From assembly GCF_014651675.1 (NCBI RefSeq), contig NZ_BMXI01000012.1, forward strand, positions 124,001 through 188,000: 64,000 nucleotides of DNA. The letters run 5' to 3'. Source of the DNA: Roseibacillus persicicus (GTDB lineage: Bacteria > Verrucomicrobiota > Verrucomicrobiia > Verrucomicrobiales > Akkermansiaceae). This document shows, one piece after another, positions 39,708 through 48,133 of this stretch (position 1 is its first letter; each line of letters starts with the position of its first letter). The position numbers and the translations under genes were made by a program. The notes beneath the pieces were generated by a model. That model was not told the origin of the DNA, did not search any database, and worked only from the letters and a program-made list of their open reading frames with translations.

Positions 39708-39968
39708 ATGAACGACTCTGAGCGCGACCGGATCATTCGAATGGCTTGGGAAGACCGAACCACGTTCGAGGAGATCGAGCGCGCTACTGGCTATACGGAA
39801 GCAGAGGTCATCAAAGTGATGCGTAACAATCTCCGCGCCAGAAGCTTTCGTCTCTGGCGGAAGCGCGTTTCGGGAAGAGTGACCAAACACCGCAGGTTGA
39901 TGAAAGCGCGGGGTGTCGGAGTTTCTCGCCGGGCCCGGGATTCAAGCGACGAATTCGTGACAGACTAG
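39708..39968 (+). CDS. DUF2805 / TIGR03643 family protein
   Basis: 86 residues from the ATG at 39708 (the open frame extends far upstream without coding character). The segment TTFEEIERATGYTEAEVIKVMRNNLRARSFRLWRKRVSGR-TKHRR is the signature of this small family: a helix-turn-helix-like first half and a basic second half. The role is unknown; a nucleic-acid binding function is suggested by charge. It lies between the fasciclin gene and rpsB. Confidence 0.85.
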   Translation: MNDSERDRIIRMAWEDRTTFEEIERATGYTEAEVIKVMRNNLRARSFRLWRKRVSGRVTKHRRLMKARGVGVSRRARDSSDEFVTD

Positions 39969-39991
39969 CCCGTCTTTTCCCAATCCCTTCA

Positions 39992-40020
39992 TTGACAAAC
40001 GGCTCGTTCCCGCCTAAATC
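39992..40020 (+). promoter_or_regulatory. Candidate sigma-70 promoter of rpsB-tsf
   Basis: TTGACA at 39992-39997 is a perfect -35 element; TAAATC at 40015-40020 after a 17-base spacer is a weak -10. A transcript would have a leader of about 105 bases. Confidence 0.45.
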
Positions 40021-40056
40021 CGCCGCCCCTTCGGCTAGTGCCGCTTTATCAACATT

Positions 40057-40093
40057 GGATGAGATTCCGGAGGGCAAAGGCGGCAGTTCATCC
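40057..40093 (+). promoter_or_regulatory. Candidate structured leader of rpsB
   Basis: GGATGA (40057-40062) can pair with TCATCC (40088-40093), enclosing GGAGGGCAAAGGCGG. Ribosomal protein S2 regulates its own operon through the leader in some bacteria; this hairpin is a candidate site only. Confidence 0.3.
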
Positions 40094-40131
40094 GCAAGCG
40101 CCCGCTGTGCTTTAACACGGGACCCGAAAAC

Positions 40132-40815
40132 ATGGTAAACGACCTATTAAAAGAGATGGTAGAGGCTGGAGTTCACTACGGACACCAGACCCGCAAATGG
40201 AATCCAAAGATGAAGCCTTTCCTCATGAAAGACAAAGGCGGAATCTTCATCATCAACCTCGAGGAGACCGTTCGTCAGCTCGACAAAGCTTCTGAGTTCC
40301 TCGCCGACCTCTCTTCCAAGGGAAAGAAAGTTCTCTTCGTCGGATGTAAGCACCAGGCGCAAAAGGCAGTCCAAGAGGCAGCTGAAGCCACTGAACAATT
40401 CTACGTCAATCACCGCTGGCTCGGTGGTATGATGACCAACCTGACTACCATTCGTCAGTCGGTTGAGCGTCTTCGCTACCTCGAAAACATCGAGAAGCAG
40501 CCCGAGTTCAAGAACATGTCCAAGAAGGAATTGGCAGCCTTGAACCGTGAGAAGGAAAAGCTCCAGCGCAACCTGCACGGTATCCGCGGCATGGAGAAGA
40601 AGCCTGATGCCGTCGTCATCGTCGACACCGCCCGCGAGTCCATCGCCGTGGCTGAAGCACGCCGCCTCAAGGTGCCCATCATCGGCATCGTCGACACCAA
40701 CGGAGACCCTTCCGTCGTGGACTACCCGATCCCTGCCAACGATGACTCGATGCGCTCGATCCGCCTCGTTCTCCAAAACCTCGTCGACTCCTTCCTCGCC
40801 GCAGGCAAGAAGTAG
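40132..40815 (+). CDS. rpsB: 30S ribosomal protein S2
   Basis: Structural protein of the small ribosomal subunit, needed for binding of S1 and mRNA. 227 residues. The start AGVHYGHQTRKWNPKMKPF, the segment RWLGGMMTNLTTIRQSV, and the end VVIVDTARESIAVAEARRLKVPIIGIVDTNGDP are diagnostic. Slightly shorter than E. coli S2 (241), as in many phyla. It is followed by tsf after 38 bases, the universal rpsB-tsf operon. Confidence 0.97.
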   Translation: MVNDLLKEMVEAGVHYGHQTRKWNPKMKPFLMKDKGGIFIINLEETVRQLDKASEFLADLSSKGKKVLFVGCKHQAQKAVQEAAEATEQFYVNHRWLGGMMTNLTTIRQSVERLRYLENIEKQPEFKNMSKKELAALNREKEKLQRNLHGIRGMEKKPDAVVIVDTARESIAVAEARRLKVPIIGIVDTNGDPSVVDYPIPANDDSMRSIRLVLQNLVDSFLAAGKK

Positions 40816-40853
40816 TCCCCTCCTAGAACTTACTTAAAAAAATACTCAAAGAC

Positions 40854-41723
40854 ATGGCTATCACTGCATCCCAAGTCAAAGAACTCCGTGAGCGCACCAA
40901 CGTGGCAATGATGGAGTGCAAGAAGGCTCTTACTGAAACCGACGGCGACATGGACGCGGCCATCAAGATTCTCCGCGAGCGGAGCGGACTGAAGGCTGCC
41001 AAGAAAGCGGAACGCGCCGCCAAGGAAGGTCTCGTCTCTGCCCAGCTCTCCGCTGACGGCAAGTCCGGCATCCTCCTCGAGCTGAACTGCGAGACCGATT
41101 TCGTGGCCAAGAACGACAACTTCATGGCATTCCTCAATTCCATCGCAGAATCGCTTGCGAGCTCCGATGCCAAGAACCTTGAGGAAGCCCAGAACGTGTC
41201 CATGGGCGAAATGACTGTGGCCGAGGCGGTCAAAGCCAAGGTCATTGAGCTCGGTGAGAACCTCCAGTTCTCCCGCTTCGAGCGCTTCGACGTCGAAGGC
41301 GCCGGCGCCATCGCTTCCTACATCCACATGGGCGGCAAAGTTGGTGTTCTCCTCGAAGTCAGCTGCGAGAAGGAAGAGACTCCTTCTCAGGAAGCTTTCA
41401 AGGACCTCGTCAAGGACGTCACCCTGCACATCGCAGCGGCTGCCCCTGCTGGTCTCAACCGCTCCGACATTCCCGCCGATTTGGTGGAAGCGGAGAAGGA
41501 AGTCTTCCGCAAGCAAATGGAAAACAGCGGCAAGCCCGAGAACATCATCGACAAAATCATCGAAGGTAAGCTTGGCAAATTCTACAGCGAGCAGTGCCTC
41601 GTTGACCAAGCGTTCGTCAAGGACCCCGACCTCAGCATCTCCGCCCTCGTGGAAGCGAAAGGCAAGGAGCTTGGTGACACCCTCACCATCAACCGCTTCA
41701 GCCGCTTCGCGGTAGGCAACTAA
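40854..41723 (+). CDS. tsf: Elongation factor Ts
   Basis: Guanine nucleotide exchange factor for EF-Tu. 289 residues. The N-terminal UBA-like domain (VKELRERTNVAMMECKKAL) is followed by the TDFVAKN motif (about 81-88) that contacts EF-Tu, and two core repeats with IAAAAPAGLNRSDIP (about 193-208). Full length with intact stop. The last 97 codons plus stop (41433-41723) are duplicated at 46133-46423. A strong terminator follows, with the TPR and AAA genes convergent beyond it. Confidence 0.97.
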   Translation: MAITASQVKELRERTNVAMMECKKALTETDGDMDAAIKILRERSGLKAAKKAERAAKEGLVSAQLSADGKSGILLELNCETDFVAKNDNFMAFLNSIAESLASSDAKNLEEAQNVSMGEMTVAEAVKAKVIELGENLQFSRFERFDVEGAGAIASYIHMGGKVGVLLEVSCEKEETPSQEAFKDLVKDVTLHIAAAAPAGLNRSDIPADLVEAEKEVFRKQMENSGKPENIIDKIIEGKLGKFYSEQCLVDQAFVKDPDLSISALVEAKGKELGDTLTINRFSRFAVGN

Positions 41724-41752
41724 GGGTTCAATCCTTACGCCTGATATCTTTC

Positions 41753-41783
41753 AAAAGCCCGCCTGAATTGGCGGGCTTTTTTG
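41753..41783 (+). terminator. Rho-independent terminator of rpsB-tsf
   Basis: A perfect 11-bp stem, AAAAGCCCGCC with GGCGGGCTTTT, loop TGAATT, then more T. It starts 29 bases after the tsf stop. Confidence 0.92.
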
Positions 41784-41838
41784 TTTGGAAAGGAACCGAA
41801 AACAACCAGCTCATTCGGCGCGCTCCAGCCCTTCAACA

Positions 41839-43095
41839 CTACTCTCCCTTCTGCCCACGCAAGCCAGGAATCATTGCCAACCAAGTCGAACCAAAAGAGG
41901 CCAGAAGCGCGGTCGATATGAAACTACGACCCGTATCGCCAATGCTGCCGGTCAGCAAAATGCTCAGGAAAAGACCCAGCCCACAGCCGTAGACAAGAGT
42001 CATCAAGCCTCCAAAGACCCATCGGCCAGCCTTGGAATCATTGTCCCAAAACATCCCTCCAGGAATACAGGCCAAAACTAGGGCTGCTCCGGGAAAAACA
42101 AGAGGCCTGAAGACAAAAAACGACAATCCGATGAGGGCCAGCCCGAGAAAGAATCCACCGCCGACAAACAGCCCCTCCTGCTTTTCCTTCCGGTTCAACG
42201 TCAAGCGGGCAGCCTTATCCCTCAGCAGGAGGAAGCCACCAATCCCGCTGGCAAGATAGGTCCCGAAAGCGAAGAAGAGATAGAGAACCATCAACGCAAT
42301 CGCTAATCGGGTATCGATACTGGCGAGAAGCCCCCGGCCAAGTCGATAGGCTAGGAAGATACCCAGAACGATCAGCAGCTGCTGCTTGTCAGAGTATTTT
42401 TGAAGAAAAAAGATCCACTTCAAATAGCCGCGATAGAGCACGGAACGCGCCTTGAAAGTCTCGCGCAATCCCATCCGCGCATATTCCATTGATGGGTCCA
42501 GTCGGAGAGCCTCTTGAAAGTGGACTTCGGCTTGCTTCAGATCTCCAGACTGAAAAGAAGCCCAACCCGCATTGGCGTGCGCCAGCGGATCCTCGGCATC
42601 ACGCTCCAACCTTGCGGCCACCTCGGCACTGGAGCCATCCACCTTTCCCTGCATGCGCAGAAAGATGGCCAATTGATTCAACGCGAACTCGTAGTCAGCG
42701 TCCAACCTCAGCGCCTCTCGGCAAGCCTCCTCGGCCTGACTCCATTTCTTCATCGAGCCCAAGGCTGCCCCCTTCGCGGCCCAACCAAAGGCCATCTCCG
42801 CATCTAGCGCGATTGCTCTTTCGGCCGCAGCGAGCGAGTCACCGTCCTTTCCCAGCTTGTTATAGATCAACGATTGAATCGCGAAGAAGTCGGCAATATC
42901 CGGCTCCAGCCCGATCGCTCTCTGGATCGACTCCAGCGCATCCTTCCCCCGCCCCTCCATCTGGTAGCGGGTCAGCGCCAATTCGACGTGTCCCGTGACA
43001 TCTTCGGGAGAACCGGCCAGATGCTGCAAGAGCATCGCCTCAGCCTCTTCCGGCCGGTGCATGTCGCGGAGTTGAACCGCTCTTTCCAAACTCAT
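41839..43095 (-). CDS. TPR protein with C-terminal membrane domain
   Basis: 418 residues. The N-terminal half (about 1-225) is a series of tetratricopeptide repeats (AAERAIALDAEMAFGWAAKG; QAEVHFQEALRLDPSMEYARMGL). The C-terminal half has about six membrane segments (about 243-258, 266-290, 318-336, 340-356, 372-392, 397-413). TPR arms usually hold partner proteins, here at the cytosolic face of the membrane. It follows the AAA ATPase gene by 18 bases and should be co-transcribed with it. A decayed relative of its C-terminal part is found at 54062-54420, fused to the start of an AAA gene copy, so the pair travels together. Function unknown. Confidence 0.75.
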   Translation of the reverse strand: MSLERAVQLRDMHRPEEAEAMLLQHLAGSPEDVTGHVELALTRYQMEGRGKDALESIQRAIGLEPDIADFFAIQSLIYNKLGKDGDSLAAAERAIALDAEMAFGWAAKGAALGSMKKWSQAEEACREALRLDADYEFALNQLAIFLRMQGKVDGSSAEVAARLERDAEDPLAHANAGWASFQSGDLKQAEVHFQEALRLDPSMEYARMGLRETFKARSVLYRGYLKWIFFLQKYSDKQQLLIVLGIFLAYRLGRGLLASIDTRLAIALMVLYLFFAFGTYLASGIGGFLLLRDKAARLTLNRKEKQEGLFVGGGFFLGLALIGLSFFVFRPLVFPGAALVLACIPGGMFWDNDSKAGRWVFGGLMTLVYGCGLGLFLSILLTGSIGDTGRSFISTALLASFGSTWLAMIPGLRGQKGE

Positions 43096-43113
43096 AGTAA
43101 CGTAATGGGGTCT

Positions 43114-44592
43114 CTACTTCTTGATTCCCATAAACTCGAGCACTTCATCATAGAAGCCGCTTTGATTTGCATACAGCGCATAGTTCTTCGCGCTCTCGAA
43201 CCACTTGCGGGTGCTGGGCTTCACTTGCTTGGCAGTCTTGGCGAGCATCTTGCCGGTGACGGGAATCACCTTTCCCTTCTTCATGGCCTCCTCCATCGTC
43301 GACTCCACCGCTTGGTCGAAAACCGCCCGCAGGTCCGCGCCACTGAAGCCGTCCGTTTTCTTGGCCAAGACGTCTTCCTCCAAATTGACGACCGGCTTTT
43401 CACGGGCATGAATCCGGACCACTTCCTTCCGTGCTTCGAGGTCAGGCGGAGGAACAAAGAGGAGACGATCAAAACGTCCTGGACGCAGAAAGGCCGAGTC
43501 CAGATGCCAGGGAGCATTCGTCGCCCCGAGTATCAGAACCCCTTCATTCTCTCCATTGGCGCCATCCATCTCCGCCAGCAATTGATTGATCAAACCCCGG
43601 CCTGCGGATTGCCTCATGTCGCGACGATCGGCTGCCAGGGCATCGACCTCGTCAAAAAACAAAACCGTGGGAGCATACTTGCGCGCGAGTTCGAAGATCT
43701 GATGCAGCTTCTGCTCGCTCTGCCCGATATACATATCTAGCACCTGATGGAGCCCGACGGAGAGAAAGTTCGACTCAATTTCTCCGGCGGTGGCTTTCGC
43801 CAAAAGAGTTTTTCCACATCCCGGAGGGCCATACATCAGCACCCCTCCGCCCGCCTTCTTTCCATAGGCTTTGAAGAGCTCAGGCTTCTCGATGGGATAG
43901 ATGATTTTCATCCGGATATTCTCCTTCACGGCTTCCATTCCTCCCACGTCCTCAAACTTCACTTCCCCCTTCTTGGAAAACTCCAAACCGAGCTCCCGAG
44001 CCATCACCGCATCCATGCCCTCGGTCTCACCGTCATCCTCCTCCGGGTCATCTTCTTCAAACTTTTCGACATACTGACCGTCGCCAGTCATCACCAAGCG
44101 CTTCTTGCGCTCGTTGCCCGAGGCTTTGCTTCCCCCGGCCCGAACGATACGCTCCAGCAAATCTTCGTCACGCAGGCCAGCGTCCAAACCCATCGCCCGC
44201 TCATAAAATTCCCGCGCATCCCCCGCATCACCTTCCTTCAGCGCAAGACGCGCCCGCAAAATCCAAGCCTCTCCAATCGCGGGATTCTGCGCACACAAGA
44301 CCTCAACCCGCAGAATCGCCTCGGAGGTTTTTCCATCAAAGTCCAGCAACCGCGCCATTCCCATCTGCGCCTCCGCATTGTGAGGCTCCAAGCTCAACAC
44401 CCGTTCCCAGAACTCCTTGGCATCCTCCAGCTCAAACTCGTCCTCACACGCCTTGGCGACCATAACCAACAAAGGCACGTTCTCCGGAGAAGCGGCCAAG
44501 GCCATTTTCAACGCTGCTAAATCCATACCCGAAAACTGCTCATCGCAGAGATAAAGGCAATCGAAATTGTCCGGACCAAAGGCCAAAACCAA
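43114..44592 (-). CDS. AAA ATPase with N-terminal TPR-like region
   Basis: 492 residues from 44592, or 470 from the in-frame ATG at 44526 (MDLAALKMALAASPEN), which may be the true start. Helical repeats (about 25-165) precede an acidic linker and one AAA domain (about 215-460): Walker A GPPGCGKT, Walker B VLFFDEVDAL, and the second region of homology GATNAPWHLDSAFLRPGRFDR. The domain resembles the CDC48/FtsH-like and SpoVK class of unfoldases or remodelling ATPases, but no protease domain is present. It is in an operon with the TPR membrane protein. The target is unknown. Confidence 0.82.
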   Translation of the reverse strand: MVLAFGPDNFDCLYLCDEQFSGMDLAALKMALAASPENVPLLVMVAKACEDEFELEDAKEFWERVLSLEPHNAEAQMGMARLLDFDGKTSEAILRVEVLCAQNPAIGEAWILRARLALKEGDAGDAREFYERAMGLDAGLRDEDLLERIVRAGGSKASGNERKKRLVMTGDGQYVEKFEEDDPEEDDGETEGMDAVMARELGLEFSKKGEVKFEDVGGMEAVKENIRMKIIYPIEKPELFKAYGKKAGGGVLMYGPPGCGKTLLAKATAGEIESNFLSVGLHQVLDMYIGQSEQKLHQIFELARKYAPTVLFFDEVDALAADRRDMRQSAGRGLINQLLAEMDGANGENEGVLILGATNAPWHLDSAFLRPGRFDRLLFVPPPDLEARKEVVRIHAREKPVVNLEEDVLAKKTDGFSGADLRAVFDQAVESTMEEAMKKGKVIPVTGKMLAKTAKQVKPSTRKWFESAKNYALYANQSGFYDEVLEFMGIKK

Positions 44593-44654
44593 TCAAAACA
44601 CAGTCCGCTCTTCCCCCCTTCTCAAATTCCCCTCAATCTTCGTAAACCATCTTC

Positions 44655-45005
44655 ATGAAAAAGCTGACCGCCAACGCCGACTACGAGGAGCTCGACCGGA
44701 ATCCCTTGAACCTGCAGCTTGGCCAAAAGGTAACAGTCGGTGAGGAAGACACGACTTGGCCCGAGTGGATCTGGTGTCAAACCGACAACGGACTCAGCGG
44801 CTATGTTCCAAAGAACTATTTGGATCTCGAGAACTCACCCCAGGCCACCGTCACCAACGAATTCGACGGCACAATCCTGAAGGTGAGCAAAGGCGAAGTC
44901 ATCGAAAGCGAGTTCGAGCTCGGAGGATGGCACTGGTGCCACGATGACGAAGGAAAAAAGGGCTGGCTGCCCAACTACCTGTTTCGCCACGCGTTGGCCG
45001 AATAG
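44655..45005 (+). CDS. Small tandem SH3-like domain protein
   Basis: 116 residues, no signal peptide. Two SH3-like units can be seen: the first ends WIWCQTDNGLSGYVPKNYLDL (about 38-58), the second WHWCHDDEGKKGWLPNYLF (about 91-109). The repeated W-x-W-C-x-(D/E)-x-G-x-x-G-(Y/W)-(V/L)-P pattern is that of bacterial SH3 relatives in the cytosol, which bind peptides or act as adaptors. It lies between the AAA ATPase (divergent) and the truncated kinase gene, in the latter's direction. No other function can be assigned. Confidence 0.7.
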   Translation: MKKLTANADYEELDRNPLNLQLGQKVTVGEEDTTWPEWIWCQTDNGLSGYVPKNYLDLENSPQATVTNEFDGTILKVSKGEVIESEFELGGWHWCHDDEGKKGWLPNYLFRHALAE

Positions 45006-45151
45006 AGTGTCCTCGACAAACAACTCATCCCCAAGGAGAGGCTCGACTCCGGCTCGATATGAAACCTGCGCCAGAGTCCCAACTTGGTCTGTTCTCCAAA
45101 TCACATGAATTTCGCTTTTTGCCGCTTCCCCGATAGCTCAAAGTCGCATCA

Positions 45152-46264
45152 GTGAAACTCAAAGACATTCTCGATGAATTTGACTCTGCCACAGAGTCAA
45201 CCCAGAGAGATCCTGTCCAAAAAATCGATACCCTGGGACCGTTCACCCTAGAGGAAAAGATCGGAGAAGGAACCTTTGGAACAGTCTGGCGCGCCCACCA
45301 ATCCGTTCCGGTTCAGCGCGAAGTGGCTCTGAAAATCCTGAAGATCGGAATGGATACCGGGGAGGTTCTGGCTCGCTTTGAGCAAGAAAGACAGACCTTG
45401 GCCCTCATGGACCACCCCAACATTGCCCGAGTGTTCGACGCGGGGGCCAGCGAAGCGGGGCGGCCCTACTTCGTGATGGAGCTCGTCCATGCCAGGGAGT
45501 CCCTCACCCGCTATTGCCAGGAGCGCAGTCTGCCCTTGGAAAGACGGATCCAACTCTTTCGCGAAGCCTGTCTGGCAATTCAACACGCGCATCAGAAAGG
45601 GATCATCCATCGCGACATCAAGCCCTCCAACATCTTGGTCTCATCCGAGGATCCCCCTCGGGTAAAGGTGATCGATTTCGGTATCGCCAAGGTGATTACC
45701 AGCGATGGCTCTCCGGACCAAACCTTCAGAACGCGAGCCGACCGTTTCATGGGCACCCCTGCCTATATGAGCCCCGAACAACTCGCCGACGCGCGCGATG
45801 TCGATACCCGAAGTGACGTCTATAGCCTCGGAGTGATTCTCTACGAACTTCTAACAGACACCCTCCCCTTTGATGCCGAGACCGCGCACGCCAGAGAGAG
45901 AAGCACAGTCACCAAGAAGCCCTCGCAGCAATCAACCAGAGAGACAAAGTCTGAGCTCCGCGGCGACCTCGACTGCATCACCCTCAAGTGCCTCGAAGTC
46001 GACCGGCAACGTCGCTACCAGTCCCCCTCCGATCTGGTAGCCGACCTCGATCGCTATCTCACGCACCAGCCTATCCTCGCTCGTCCACCGGAGGGACTTT
46101 ATCTGGCCTCGCAATTTTACAAGCGGCACAAAGCAGCGGCTGCCCCTGCTGGACTCAACCGCTCCGACATCCCCGCTGAACTGGTGGAAGCCGAGAAGGA
46201 AGTCTTCCGCAAGCAAATGGAAAACAGCGGCAAGCCCGACAACATCATCGACAAGATCATCTAA
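45152..46264 (+). CDS. Ser/Thr protein kinase truncated and fused to an EF-Ts fragment
   Basis: 370 codons from a GTG. Residues 1-327 are a Hanks-type kinase: glycine loop IGEGTFGTVWRA (about 38), Lys61 (VALKIL), HRDIKPSN (H153, D155), DFG (D175) and the PEQL/DVYSLGVILYELLT end. Bacterial kinases of this type normally continue into a membrane segment and sensor region. Here the chain runs directly into 43 residues of elongation factor Ts (from residue 328, AAAAPAGLNRSDIP, the EF-Ts frame preserved) and stops at a TAA that replaces a Glu codon. The catalytic part looks intact, so a soluble kinase could be made, but the gene is a rearrangement product and may be a pseudogene. Confidence 0.8.
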   Translation: MKLKDILDEFDSATESTQRDPVQKIDTLGPFTLEEKIGEGTFGTVWRAHQSVPVQREVALKILKIGMDTGEVLARFEQERQTLALMDHPNIARVFDAGASEAGRPYFVMELVHARESLTRYCQERSLPLERRIQLFREACLAIQHAHQKGIIHRDIKPSNILVSSEDPPRVKVIDFGIAKVITSDGSPDQTFRTRADRFMGTPAYMSPEQLADARDVDTRSDVYSLGVILYELLTDTLPFDAETAHARERSTVTKKPSQQSTRETKSELRGDLDCITLKCLEVDRQRRYQSPSDLVADLDRYLTHQPILARPPEGLYLASQFYKRHKAAAAPAGLNRSDIPAELVEAEKEVFRKQMENSGKPDNIIDKII

Positions 46265-46423
46265 GGAAAATTCGGTAAGTTCTACAGCGAGCAGTGCCTT
46301 GTAAACCAAGCCTTCGTCAAAGACCCCGACCTCAGAATCTCCGCTCTCGTTGAAGCCAAAGGCAAGGAGCTTGGCGACACCCTCACCATCAACCGCTTCA
46401 GCCGCTTCGCGGTGGGAAGCTAA
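46133..46423 (+). pseudogene. tsf: Duplicated 3' end of tsf (EF-Ts fragment)
   Basis: 291 bases co-linear with 41433-41723 at a constant offset of 4,700, with no gap and about 28 substitutions by hand count (about 90% identity). One substitution turns a Glu codon into a stop at 46262; the frame is otherwise open to the native tsf stop at 46421-46423. Many changes are synonymous, which suggests divergence under selection before the fragment was stranded. Confidence 0.92.
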
Positions 46424-46442
46424 GCGGATAAGAAACCATTTT

Positions 46443-46486
46443 ACCTCATTCAAAGAGCGTCCCTCCGGACGCTCTTTGAATGAGGT
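46443..46486. repeat. Perfect 20-bp inverted repeat (hairpin)
   Basis: Arms 46443-46462 and 46467-46486 are perfectly complementary around a CTCC loop. There is no T-run on either side, so it is not a clean intrinsic terminator. It sits 19 bases after the tsf fragment. The remaining gap to 46679 holds no gene. Confidence 0.85.
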
Positions 46487-46679
46487 TCTATCGCGGTGAA
46501 ATTGCCGATCGTTGGAGTTGCTTTGTATAACCTGCAAATCATCTAAACCAAAGAAAAGAGCTCATCTCTGCATGATATCTTTTTAACATTGACTCTACCA
46601 GCCAGCAAAGCACCCTCACCATTGCACGAAAAATGCTATCGTTCGACTCCGCCTACCCATCTACTTCGAATTCAATCAC

Positions 46680-48116
46680 ATGAAATCTACTCTCTTCCGG
46701 CTTTTGTTGGCTGGTTTCTTTTCCTCTGGAGCCGTATTCGGTCAGTCCATCCTACCAGAAATTCCCGCGGTCTCCCCGACGGAAGTTTCCATCACCTTCG
46801 CAGCTCCGGCCAACACCTCGGCTAGCAGTTTCACCTTGGAGAGCAGCGACTCCCTTCTGACGGAAGAATGGGATATCGAATCCAACGCTACTTTTGTGGA
46901 ACTGGGAGGTCCTTCCTATCGCGTCACTGTTCCGCGTCCAGCGGAGCCAAATACAGGTCGCCGCTTCTATCGCATCTTATTGGGCGACCAAATTTTGGTT
47001 TCTTTCGAAGGCACGGAGTTTTTGGAAGGAACCAACGGAGGATTCCCCATCTCCTTCTCCAGCCCTTTCTCCGGCAACCTCCCTTACAGTATTCTGGCAA
47101 GCGACGGCACGACGACGGAAGGCTCTCTGAACCTGAGCAATGCTTCAACTGCGGTCATTCCCTTTCAAGTAGCGGAGGATGGAGCCATTGAGGGAAGTCG
47201 CTTTGTTACCCTCAGTCTGGACCCTGCTGTAGGAGAAAGCGTCACCCAGTCCTATGAAATCAAGGACAACGATGCCATTTGGGATGGAGTCTTCACCGAC
47301 GAGGACGGAGCCGAACTCAGTTTTTGTATCGAAGAACTCAGATCCGGCAGCATCAAGTTACTGAGCCTTGTCAATACAGACGACAGCAACTTTTTTCCGG
47401 CGGGCAAAGGCGGCTTGTTCATCACCAGCACCTTTGACGAAAATGACATTGAGGTCACTCTGGTCAGCAATACCCGCCTCGGCGACGAGAGCCCATTCGG
47501 TTTCCCTTCTTATTACAGTTTGACTCTCGACGGAGTCGTGCGCCCGGAGAGCGGAGGCCTTCTCTACGAAGGGGCCAATCTCGGTGATGCAACAATCACC
47601 CACCTAGTCGGGCGGGTGAATCCGGTGGTCGGCCCTCCAGCCGATGCGTATGACCGCGACGGCCAGAACAATGACTCCTTGGGTGCGGCCGTTCCCCTGG
47701 GTTCGCTTCCCGGGGTGCTCAACCAGAACGGACTTTCCATCGCAGGAGATCCCGACTTCTTCAGTTTCGATGCGCCAAGCGGACTCGATGTCACGGTCCG
47801 CATCGAGTTTTTCCACAGCGATGGCGATCTCGATATGAAAACATACAATGGGAGCGACACCCTCTTGAACACGTCTCAAGGCACTATAAACTTTGAAGAA
47901 TACACCTTTCAGTCCACCGGAGGAACACACAAGGTCGAGATCTATGGTTTCGAAAATGCGGAGAACCCCTACCGTCTCACTATCTCGACAGAAACCCTTC
48001 CTCCTCCAACTACCGGAGAACATCTCACCACTACAATCGAAGGCCGCTTCGCGATCATCAAACGTCCCCTGCCGCCACAAGACGGCAAAGCCTCCCTTCT
48101 TCCTGCTTCCAACTAA
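46680..48116 (+). CDS. Secreted protein with PPC-like C-terminal domain
   Basis: 478 residues. A signal peptide (about 1-21, ending VFGQ) leads to a Ser/Thr-rich beta region. Residues about 20-100 look like a fibronectin- or anchor-type module ending RRFYRILLGD, common in verrucomicrobial secreted proteins. About 105-200 resembles a Calx-beta-like strand set (SFEGTEFLEGTNGGFPISFS, EGSRFVTLSLDP). About 320-440 looks like a bacterial pre-peptidase C-terminal (PPC) domain (AGDPDFFSFDAPSGLDVTVRIEF...GGTHKVEIYG). It is followed after 17 bases by the gene for the 1974-residue secreted protein, so they form an operon. No catalytic motif. Confidence 0.7.
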   Translation: MKSTLFRLLLAGFFSSGAVFGQSILPEIPAVSPTEVSITFAAPANTSASSFTLESSDSLLTEEWDIESNATFVELGGPSYRVTVPRPAEPNTGRRFYRILLGDQILVSFEGTEFLEGTNGGFPISFSSPFSGNLPYSILASDGTTTEGSLNLSNASTAVIPFQVAEDGAIEGSRFVTLSLDPAVGESVTQSYEIKDNDAIWDGVFTDEDGAELSFCIEELRSGSIKLLSLVNTDDSNFFPAGKGGLFITSTFDENDIEVTLVSNTRLGDESPFGFPSYYSLTLDGVVRPESGGLLYEGANLGDATITHLVGRVNPVVGPPADAYDRDGQNNDSLGAAVPLGSLPGVLNQNGLSIAGDPDFFSFDAPSGLDVTVRIEFFHSDGDLDMKTYNGSDTLLNTSQGTINFEEYTFQSTGGTHKVEIYGFENAENPYRLTISTETLPPPTTGEHLTTTIEGRFAIIKRPLPPQDGKASLLPASN

Positions 48117-48133
48117 CCAACCTTTCTTTTCCT

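Noticed and set aside
46589-46825. 78-codon open frame before the PPC-domain gene
   Set aside because: Overlaps the signal peptide region of the gene at 46680 in another frame and has no start context or family similarity.
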